Assembly: GCA_036556965.1 (NCBI GenBank)
Contig: DATBIO010000215.1
Span: forward strand, 1 to 14,282
DNA length: 14,282 nucleotides
Direction of reading: 5' to 3'
Source: DATBIO01 sp036556965
GTDB lineage: Bacteria; Acidobacteriota; Vicinamibacteria; Fen-336
The notes below the pieces were generated by a model. The model did not search any database, had not been told where the DNA came from, and saw only the letters and a program-made list of their open reading frames with translations. Both the position numbers and the translations under genes were made by a program. Of the stretch, positions 6,418 through 12,896 are shown in pieces (within the stretch, counting starts at the first letter, position 1; each line of letters starts with the position of its first letter).

Positions 6418-7347
6418 TCAGCCCGCGAGCAGGATCAGGACCACGCGCATCACCATGTAGGCCAGCACGAGCAGGATGGGCGTGCGGTACTTCACGGCCA
6501 GGCGGCGGGCGCGCTCGAGGACGCCCTCGGGATGGGCGAGCACGGGCACCTGGCGCAGGAAGCGCGAGACGTCGGCGCCCAGCTCCTCCGCGCCCGCGTA
6601 GCGGTCGGCGGCCCGCTCGGCGGAGGCGCGGGCGCAGATGGAGCGCAGCGGCCGCGGCGGGGCCTCGAGGGGCGCCAGCAGCGCGCGCAGGATGGCGCCC
6701 AGCGCGTACACGTCGCTCCGCGCGTCGAGCGCGTCGACCTCGCCGCGCGCCTGCTCCGGCGACATGAACCCGGGCGTGCCCACCACCGTCCCGTGGGCGG
6801 TGCCGGGGGTGTCGGGTCCCGGCGCGTCGCGTTCCGCCGCCACCCGCGCCACGCCCCAGTCCACCACCAGCACCTCGCCGAAGGGCCCCACCATGACGTT
6901 GGCGGGCTTGAGGTCGCGGTGGAGCACGCCGTGGGCGTGGGCGAAGGCCACCGCCTCGCACAGGCGCACGAAGGCCTGCAGGATCCCCGCGCGGTCCGCC
7001 GTGCGTGCCCAGGCGTCGAAGGGCCGGCCGCGCACGAGCTTCATGGCGTAGAAGGCGCGGCCGTCCGGCAGCGTGCCCACGTCGTGCACGGGCACGATGC
7101 CCGGGTGCTCCAGGCGGGCCAGCACCCGCGCCTCGCGCCGCAGGCGCGCGGCCAGGCCCGGGTCGGGCAGGTCGAGCACCTTGAGGGCGACGTCGCGGTC
7201 CAGCTCGAGGTCCCGGGCGCGGTAGACGGTGCCCATGCCCCCCCGCCCCACGGGCTCCACCGCCTCGTAGCGCGTGCCGGAGAGGTCGGGCCAGTCCGCC
7301 ACCACCCGGAGGTGAGCGAGCACGGCGTCGCTGAGCGGCTCCTTCAC
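6418..7347 (-). CDS. Membrane-anchored Ser/Thr protein kinase (Hanks type)
   Basis: A 309-residue protein with a complete kinase core. The glycine loop is GRGGMGTVY (34-42), the ATP-binding lysine is K56 in VALKVLD, and the likely alpha-C glutamate is E72. The catalytic loop is HRDLKPANV (143-151). The metal-binding motif is DWG (163-165) in place of DFG, common in bacterial kinases. The activation loop leads to GTPGFMSPEQARG, and DVYALGAIL follows. A single hydrophobic helix at about 287-308 ends the protein, so there is no extracellular sensor domain (PASTA, TPR, WD40 or similar). The start is GTG 7347, whose GTGA overlaps the sigma-factor stop, with a weak AAGG upstream. Overlap with the sigma gene implies coupled expression and suggests that the sigma factor, or a protein binding it, is a substrate. 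That is inference. Confidence 0.92.
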   Translation of the reverse strand: MKEPLSDAVLAHLRVVADWPDLSGTRYEAVEPVGRGGMGTVYRARDLELDRDVALKVLDLPDPGLAARLRREARVLARLEHPGIVPVHDVGTLPDGRAFYAMKLVRGRPFDAWARTADRAGILQAFVRLCEAVAFAHAHGVLHRDLKPANVMVGPFGEVLVVDWGVARVAAERDAPGPDTPGTAHGTVVGTPGFMSPEQARGEVDALDARSDVYALGAILRALLAPLEAPPRPLRSICARASAERAADRYAGAEELGADVSRFLRQVPVLAHPEGVLERARRLAVKYRTPILLVLAYMVMRVVLILLAG

Positions 7348-8084
7348 CAGTCGCCTTCGCCCAGGAGGGCACGCGCCTCGGCGCGGAACTCCTCCTCGCT
7401 CCCCGTCAGGTCGCGCAGGCGCTCCAGGACCAGGCGCCGGAACTGGCGCCGCACGGCGAACAGCGCGTTGGTGACCTGGGAGACGCTGAGGCCGGCCTCC
7501 GCCGCGAGGAGGGCGTAGGTCGGCCGCGCCGTCGCTGCCGGTCCCTCCAGGTCGTAGCGCTCGAAGAGGCGGAAGGCGGCTTCCCGCCCGCCCGCCGTGC
7601 ACGCCGCGCGCAGGGCTTCCACCGCGGAGGCGAAGAAGCTGCGCGCCCACTCCCGGTGGAAGAACGTCTCCGGGTCGTCGGCGGAGTGCGGGGCGAGCGC
7701 AGCCAGCTCGCCCTCGGCGGCGGCGAAGTCCAGGGAGAGGGGCGCCACTCCGCCTCCGCGCTTGAGGCGCGTGGCCGCCTGCCGCTCGTTGGAGACGAAG
7801 CCGTCCAGGCAGGCGCGCAGGAACGTGCGGAAGCGCGCCCTCCGGGGGTCGTAGCCCGCGAACCAGGCCTTCTCCAGGGCGCGCGCGAAGAATCCCTGGG
7901 TCAGGTCCTCGGCGTCGGCGTCGGTGGCGCGCCAGCGCACGCGCAGGTACTTGTAGACCGGCTTCCAGTAGGCGCCCACCAGCGTCTCGAAGGCGACGGC
8001 GCGGGCCTCGGGGTCCGCGCTCCCGGCGGCGCGCACGACGGAGAGGCGCGTCGGCGGGAACGAGGAGCGGGCAGGCTCGTCCAT
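7344..8084 (-). CDS. ECF-like RNA polymerase sigma factor linked to a Ser/Thr kinase
   Basis: A 246-residue sigma-70 family protein of the larger ECF type found beside Ser/Thr kinases in Acidobacteria and Planctomycetes. The conserved N-terminal FPPTRLSVV (9-17) is followed by region 2, with YWKPVYKYLR (39-48) and the acidic region 2.2 motif DAEDLTQGFF (around 57-66). Region 4 carries a helix-turn-helix near residues 190-235 (YALLAAEAGLSVSQVTNALF). In EcfP, the sigma factor activated by the kinase PknT, the acidic region 2.2 residues are missing and phosphorylation replaces them. Here they are present, so control must differ if the kinase acts on it. No anti-sigma factor gene is nearby. ATG 8084 lacks a Shine-Dalgarno, and a 5-bp GC hairpin (8086-8090 with 8094-8098) sits directly before it, suggesting weak or controlled translation. 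Confidence 0.88.
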   Translation of the reverse strand: MDEPARSSFPPTRLSVVRAAGSADPEARAVAFETLVGAYWKPVYKYLRVRWRATDADAEDLTQGFFARALEKAWFAGYDPRRARFRTFLRACLDGFVSNERQAATRLKRGGGVAPLSLDFAAAEGELAALAPHSADDPETFFHREWARSFFASAVEALRAACTAGGREAAFRLFERYDLEGPAATARPTYALLAAEAGLSVSQVTNALFAVRRQFRRLVLERLRDLTGSEEEFRAEARALLGEGDW

Positions 8085-8121
8085 CGGGCGGCCCGCCCAC
8101 TCTACTACGCGCCACGGCCCC

Positions 8122-8149
8122 GCCTCGGCCTACTCGCGGGGGCCGAGGC
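8122..8149. repeat. Inverted repeat between metallopeptidase and sigma genes, possible terminator
   Basis: GCCTCGGCC (8122-8130) and GGCCGAGGC (8141-8149) form a perfect 9-bp stem with a 10-base loop. The repeat lies 12 bases after the stop of the metallopeptidase gene and upstream of the sigma gene on the same strand. No T-run follows, so it is not a canonical intrinsic terminator. It may still separate the two transcripts or act as a binding site upstream of the sigma gene. Confidence 0.5.
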
Positions 8150-8161
8150 CCGGGACGCGAC

Positions 8162-11100
8162 CTACCGGTCGTGCGGCACGACCACCGGTACCGTCTTCGT
8201 CGTGCTGTTGCCGTACTGGTCGATGACGGTGCAGGCGATCGTGTAGGTGCGGCCGTCGCCGCCCCCGGCGCGCTCGGCGCGCAGGCGCACGGCGTGCGGC
8301 CCGTCCACGATCCAGTCGGGGGACGTGTTGCCGTCGCCGTTCCCGTTCACCGGCTCGTCGCTGGTCACGGAGACGGACTCGGCGATGGCGCCCACCGCCG
8401 TGCAGTTGTCGGTCGCGCCGTAGCTCACCTGCACGGGCACCAGCTTGTGGTTCGGGGGCCAGAGCAGGGACGGGTTGGCCACCGGCAGCGACAGCGTCGG
8501 GCCTTCCACGTCATTGACGGTCACGTTGAAGGTCGCCGTCGTGGTCGTTCCGTCCTGCCGCGTCCCCGTCGAGGTGACGACGGTGGGCCCGACCGGGAAG
8601 AACGAGCCCGAAGGCGGGCTGGTGGTGACGACCCCGCAGCTGCCGGTGACGCCGGTGGGCGGGAAGGTGACGACGGCACCGCAGAGGCCCGGGTCGTTGC
8701 CCTGCACGACGTCGTCCGGCACGTGCAGGGTGCACGGCGAGGTCACGCAGACCGGCGCCGCGGTCGTGAGGTTGAGGGTCCAGCCGCCGGCCACGCTGCC
8801 GACGTCGACGCCGGCGTCGTCCACCACGAACAGGCTCCAGGTGCCGTTGGGATCGGTCCCGTTGAACGCGGAGAGAGCGGCGCCGAAGGGCGCCGCGGGA
8901 GCGGGCGCGGGGAAGAGGTCGCCCGTCCCCACGTTGGTGGGCCGGAACGTACCCGACACCAGGGTGGCGGGAAGCGCGGCGCCCGCCGCGTCGTCGAAGG
9001 TGAGGTTGATCCCCGTGACGTCGGTGCCGCCGCCGGCATCGGACATGAGGATCATCCGCTGCCCGCCGGGGCCGACGAGGAGCACGTCGACGTCGCCGGG
9101 GAAGGTGTGGCTGAGCCCGAACAGGTCCACCGTCACCTTGCTCACGACGCCACCGAGGCCCGTCACGGCGATGGTCGACGGGTAGGGAGTGGCGGGGGCG
9201 CCCGTGGCGGTTCCCGTGCCCGTGGCCGGGATGGTGATGGCGGCCGGGTTGCCGACCGGAGGCTGCGGCGTGTGCAGGGTGGTGCCGAGCTGCATGGTGA
9301 AGGTGACGGTGCCGAGGTCGAGCGCGCCGTCCTGGAGCTGCAGGGTGGCCGTGATGCTCTCGCCACAGTCGCCGCTGGGCACGAAGGTGAACGCGCGGGC
9401 CTCCGCGGGTCCGATCGGGCTCACCATGCCGTAGGACTGCGGCGGGCTGGGGGCGTTGATGCCTCCCGTGGGCAGGAGGGTGGCCACCAGGTTGCCGGTG
9501 ATGGCCGTGCCCACGTTGCGCAGCGGGAAGCTGAAGGTGACCGTCTCGTCGGGGTCGGGGGCGCCGTTGGGCGGCTCCGCGCTCTCCGCGGTCAGCACCG
9601 CGGGGGGCGCGGCCTCGATGACGGGCGTGCCGGCCACGCCGAAGCAGTAGAAGAGCTGCCTCTCGACGCGCACCTGCACGCACCCGATGGACCCCTGGTC
9701 GCCCGCGAAGCCGTCGACCACGCGCAGCCGCCAGGTGCCGGCCATGGACTTGCCGCGGAAGCCGGCCAGGGGCGCGTCGGGACGGAAGCTGCCCGCGAAG
9801 GGGGCCGTCCCCGCTCCGATGGCCGTTCCCGCGCCGTCGTCGAAGACGGTGGGCGTACCCGAGCAGTCGTTGTTGCCCGTCCCGAAGTTGTCCCCCGCGC
9901 CCCCGCGGTTGTTGGAGAGCGGGACCGTGGTGCCGTCGGGCGCGATCAGGCTGATGCCGAGGTCGCCGTCGAAGGTGTGGTTGAGGCGCAGGCGCACGAC
10001 CACGTCGCCCACGATCCCCTCCTCCGTCACCAGGATGGGCACCTCTGCCGTGCCGACCTCGGGGATGGGGACGGCCACGTCGCCGCTGCCGTGCTCGAAG
10101 GGCACCTGGCCCGTGGGGGCCCCCACCTGCAGGGTGAAGGAGTGGGTGATGGGCCCGAGGCTGCTGTCCACGTTGACGGAGTAGGTGAGGAGGGCGCCGC
10201 AGGGCGTGTCGGCGGGGATGACGACCGTGAACGGCTGGGCCTCGGTGGCGCCGGGCCCGATGTCGGGGTAGCTCTGCGCGCCGCCCGCACCGACCACCTC
10301 GGCGGTGACGCCGGTGGCGGTGGAGGCCAGCGGGTTGACCAGGGGCACGCTCAGGGTCACGGTCTCGCCCGGGTCGGCGAAGCCGCCGTGGTCCAGCGAG
10401 TCGTCCAGGATGGTGACGGGCCCGAGCTGCAGGTTGGGCAGGTCGAAGGCTTCCACCACGGAGCTGGAGGAGGAGCTCACGGCGCTCGCGCTGAAGCCCA
10501 GTCCCCGCGTGGCGAAGCCGGCCCAGATGTCGCGCTCCTCCTCCGCCGATCCGCCGCTGGCCGCGCTGGCGGCCAGGATGGCGTTGCGCCCGTCGATGAG
10601 GGTGGGGTTGGCGGGGTCGAGCTTCATGCCGTCGGTCACGAGCTGGAGCATGCGCTGGTTGCCCGCCGCGAAGCCCATGCGCGTGATGAGCCGCGCGCGC
10701 ACCTCGAGCAGGGCCATGCACCAGACCTCGCCGATGTTGTGGACGGCGAAGGCGGAGGCCGACCCGATGGGGCCCCGCGGGTAGGCGCCGTCGGTGAGGT
10801 TGATCTGCGTGGGGTCGATGTCGGCGAAGGTGAGCGGGTTGTGGGGCCGGCCGTTGGGCCCGACGGTGGTCTTCACCGCGTAGGGGAAACGGCGGATGCC
10901 GTAGTAGTAGTTGTCGCCGAACCCCGCCACGATCTCCTGGGTGGAGTACCCGCCCATGGCGTAGATGCCGTTCACGTCCTCGTCCGCGGTGGCGAGCAGG
11001 GCGCGCCCATAGAAGTCGCTCCAGCCCTCCCCCATCCCGCCGCTCATGGTGGCGTTGAGGCCGTTGGCGTTGTTGTGCAGCCGGTTCGAGGTCCCGTGCG

Positions 11101-12667
11101 TGAGCTCGTGGATGAGGATCTCCTGGTCGAGCGCGGACGTGCGGTCCGGGGTCGGCCCCGTGAAGATGTACATCTGCATGCGCGGGAGCTGGCCGTCGGG
11201 CGGCGTGGCGAAGTTGGCGTTGCTGGTCCCGGAGAAGTCCTGCCCCTCCGCGCGCACGAAGTCGTTGCCGAGGCCGCCGCGGCCGAAGTTGTCCTGCTGG
11301 AAGTTGCGCGCCGCCTCCGTGAAGCCCAGCTCGTAGAGACGGTCGTGGTAGCGGTTGGTCCAGAAGAACATGCTCACGACCTCGCCCGCCCGGTAGTCGG
11401 CGAGGGTGGGGCTGTCCCCCGGAGGGGGGCTGCCGGGCCCGGGGTTGTAGGAGTAGTCGAAGACGCGCACCCCGGTCCCCGTGGGCCGGCTGCCCGCGTC
11501 GATGCCGTTCGGGCTGACGAGGTCGAGGCCGGCGTCCACGTTGTTGCCGGTGGTGATGCTGGCGCCGTCCGTCATCCAGCCCAGGTTGTTGGACGGGTGC
11601 TCGCTGACCAGGGTGAACGAGGTACGGCCGATGATGGCGCCCTGGGCGTTGGCGGCGTCGCTGGGGTCGACGTTGGTGGTCGGGCTCAGGGGCGCCGGGC
11701 TGTCGTCGTTGTACACGCCGTAGGTCGCGGACTGCGTCTGCTGGTTGGCCAGGTTCTTGCGGAAGAGGAGCACGCCGTCCTCGGCGTCGACGACGACGGT
11801 CCAGGCCACGAAGTCCTCCCAGAGCGTCATCGACCACGCCAACGCGGCCACGCCGGGCTGGAGCGGGAAGTAGACCAGCTCCGCCTCGACGTCCTGGACG
11901 AAGGGGCCGCCGCGCAGCGTCACCTGATGCTCGGTGGCCGCCGTCTCCATGAACTCGGAAGCGGGCACGGCCAGGCCGACGGCGGCGGCCGCCCGCTCCG
12001 CGGCGGCGGCGGCGCCGATGGCGGGCTGGTCGGCCAGCTTGGCGGCGTCGAGGTCGGGCGCGAGCTGCCCCGTGGTCTGGAAGAGCGCGCCCTCGGCGTC
12101 GAAGGCCGCGCTGAGCTCCCCACGGAAGACGCGCCGGCCGTTGGCCCGCTGCACGAGGGTCACCCAGGACAGGTTGCCGTCCGGGTTGGCGTAGTCCGCC
12201 GTCTCTTCGAGGGCCGCCACCTGCTCCGGCGTGAGGCCGTACACGGCCCCGTTGTCCGCCAGGAAGCCCTTGGCCATCTGCCCGCGCGAGGCGTCGCCGG
12301 CCACGGCGACCAGGCGCGCGGCGCCTCCGCGGCGCGCGATGCGGACGATCTCCGGCGTCCCCAGCTCGGCGCTCTCCTGCACCTGAAGCGCGGGCAGGCT
12401 GTCCGCCAGCCGCGCCACGGCCAGGTCCCGGCCCTGCGCGAGGGAGGAGACGCGCAGCCGGTCCGCCCCGCTGAGGGCGTGGTGGTCGCGGACGTGCTCG
12501 TCGCGCGAGGGTCCGCCCTTGTCGATGCGGAGGTCGTAGTTCGCGATCCCCTGGCCGTCGCGAGCCGCCGACTGCGCCCGCGTGGACGGGCTCCAGGCCT
12601 GGGGCGCCAGCAGGGTCGCCGCGCCCATCATGCCGAGCCACATGCCGCGTCGTTTCCACGTGTTCAT
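8162..12667 (-). CDS. Secreted M36 (fungalysin) metallopeptidase with duplicated P-domain modules
   Basis: A 1501-residue secreted zinc peptidase. A signal peptide ends in the 30s (TRAQSA). A propeptide includes an FTP-like segment (about 142-206). The catalytic domain runs from about 350 to 725. The zinc motif HELTH is at 520-524 and the third ligand is E547 in GMGEGWSD. H643 in VHNIGEVW is a likely catalytic His by analogy. After a serine-rich linker (about 730) the order is: Ig/CARDB-like domain (745-855), P-domain (862-1005), Ig/CARDB-like domain (1015-1130), P-domain (1160-1300), HYR domain (1305-1385), and a terminal Ig-like domain starting near PSLLWPPNHKL. No sorting signal or C-terminal helix is seen, so it is probably released. 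The role is likely extracellular protein degradation. ATG 12667 gives the signal peptide, and GGGGA lies a few bases upstream. The frame extends to 12754 but without a signal sequence at its start. Confidence 0.93.
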   Translation of the reverse strand: MNTWKRRGMWLGMMGAATLLAPQAWSPSTRAQSAARDGQGIANYDLRIDKGGPSRDEHVRDHHALSGADRLRVSSLAQGRDLAVARLADSLPALQVQESAELGTPEIVRIARRGGAARLVAVAGDASRGQMAKGFLADNGAVYGLTPEQVAALEETADYANPDGNLSWVTLVQRANGRRVFRGELSAAFDAEGALFQTTGQLAPDLDAAKLADQPAIGAAAAAERAAAAVGLAVPASEFMETAATEHQVTLRGGPFVQDVEAELVYFPLQPGVAALAWSMTLWEDFVAWTVVVDAEDGVLLFRKNLANQQTQSATYGVYNDDSPAPLSPTTNVDPSDAANAQGAIIGRTSFTLVSEHPSNNLGWMTDGASITTGNNVDAGLDLVSPNGIDAGSRPTGTGVRVFDYSYNPGPGSPPPGDSPTLADYRAGEVVSMFFWTNRYHDRLYELGFTEAARNFQQDNFGRGGLGNDFVRAEGQDFSGTSNANFATPPDGQLPRMQMYIFTGPTPDRTSALDQEILIHELTHGTSNRLHNNANGLNATMSGGMGEGWSDFYGRALLATADEDVNGIYAMGGYSTQEIVAGFGDNYYYGIRRFPYAVKTTVGPNGRPHNPLTFADIDPTQINLTDGAYPRGPIGSASAFAVHNIGEVWCMALLEVRARLITRMGFAAGNQRMLQLVTDGMKLDPANPTLIDGRNAILAASAASGGSAEEERDIWAGFATRGLGFSASAVSSSSSSVVEAFDLPNLQLGPVTILDDSLDHGGFADPGETVTLSVPLVNPLASTATGVTAEVVGAGGAQSYPDIGPGATEAQPFTVVIPADTPCGALLTYSVNVDSSLGPITHSFTLQVGAPTGQVPFEHGSGDVAVPIPEVGTAEVPILVTEEGIVGDVVVRLRLNHTFDGDLGISLIAPDGTTVPLSNNRGGAGDNFGTGNNDCSGTPTVFDDGAGTAIGAGTAPFAGSFRPDAPLAGFRGKSMAGTWRLRVVDGFAGDQGSIGCVQVRVERQLFYCFGVAGTPVIEAAPPAVLTAESAEPPNGAPDPDETVTFSFPLRNVGTAITGNLVATLLPTGGINAPSPPQSYGMVSPIGPAEARAFTFVPSGDCGESITATLQLQDGALDLGTVTFTMQLGTTLHTPQPPVGNPAAITIPATGTGTATGAPATPYPSTIAVTGLGGVVSKVTVDLFGLSHTFPGDVDVLLVGPGGQRMILMSDAGGGTDVTGINLTFDDAAGAALPATLVSGTFRPTNVGTGDLFPAPAPAAPFGAALSAFNGTDPNGTWSLFVVDDAGVDVGSVAGGWTLNLTTAAPVCVTSPCTLHVPDDVVQGNDPGLCGAVVTFPPTGVTGSCGVVTTSPPSGSFFPVGPTVVTSTGTRQDGTTTTATFNVTVNDVEGPTLSLPVANPSLLWPPNHKLVPVQVSYGATDNCTAVGAIAESVSVTSDEPVNGNGDGNTSPDWIVDGPHAVRLRAERAGGGDGRTYTIACTVIDQYGNSTTKTVPVVVPHDR

Positions 12668-12748
12668 GCGGAGTTCCCCGTCCGGCTGGAGCGCCTCGGC
12701 CGCAGCGCCGGTTGACTGCGGTCGCTCCCAACGGACGACACGTAGCCC

Positions 12749-12818
12749 TGTCAACGGTCCAGGTGTTTGGATGTGGGTTGGGCGCGGAGCCTAGACCCGG
12801 CCGCGGGCGCGTGTCAAC
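12749..12818 (-). repeat. Pair of GTTGACA direct repeats, 63 bases apart
   Basis: On the minus strand GTTGACA occurs at 12818-12812 and again at 12755-12749. The first forms the -35 box of the metallopeptidase promoter and the second would lie in its leader. An inverted GTTGAC also lies at 12711-12716 on the plus strand. Sixty-three bases is about six helical turns, which could suit a regulator bound at both sites. The second copy has no good -10 box at the right distance. Confidence 0.4.
12788..12817 (-). promoter_or_regulatory. Sigma-70-type promoter of the metallopeptidase gene
   Basis: On the minus strand a perfect -35 box TTGACA (12817-12812) is followed after 18 bases by TAGGCT (12793-12788), a fair -10 box. 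The predicted transcript starts near 12781, leaving a leader of about 114 bases before ATG 12667. No competing gene lies in between. Confidence 0.65.
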
Positions 12819-12896
12819 AGAATTCGGATACCGCCGCCTGGCCCTGGCAGCGTGGCGTGAGGCGCGCCTTCTCCCCGGTCGGCCCGGGACCGCCGG

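Noticed and set aside
7348..8115. Upstream extension of the kinase frame to 8115
   Set aside because: It lies in an alternate frame of the sigma gene, which has clear region 2 and region 4 motifs. The kinase begins at the GTGA overlap.
8171..12715. A 1514-codon open frame on the plus strand opposite the metallopeptidase gene
   Set aside because: It is the mirror of a GC-rich gene: the composition is Arg/Gly/His/Val-rich without domains, and the minus-strand frame has signal peptide, zinc motif and ordered domains.
12876..12892. Short hairpin (CGGTC / GACCG) just after the RND gene stop
   Set aside because: Only a 5-bp stem with no T-run following. Such stems are expected by chance in DNA this GC-rich.
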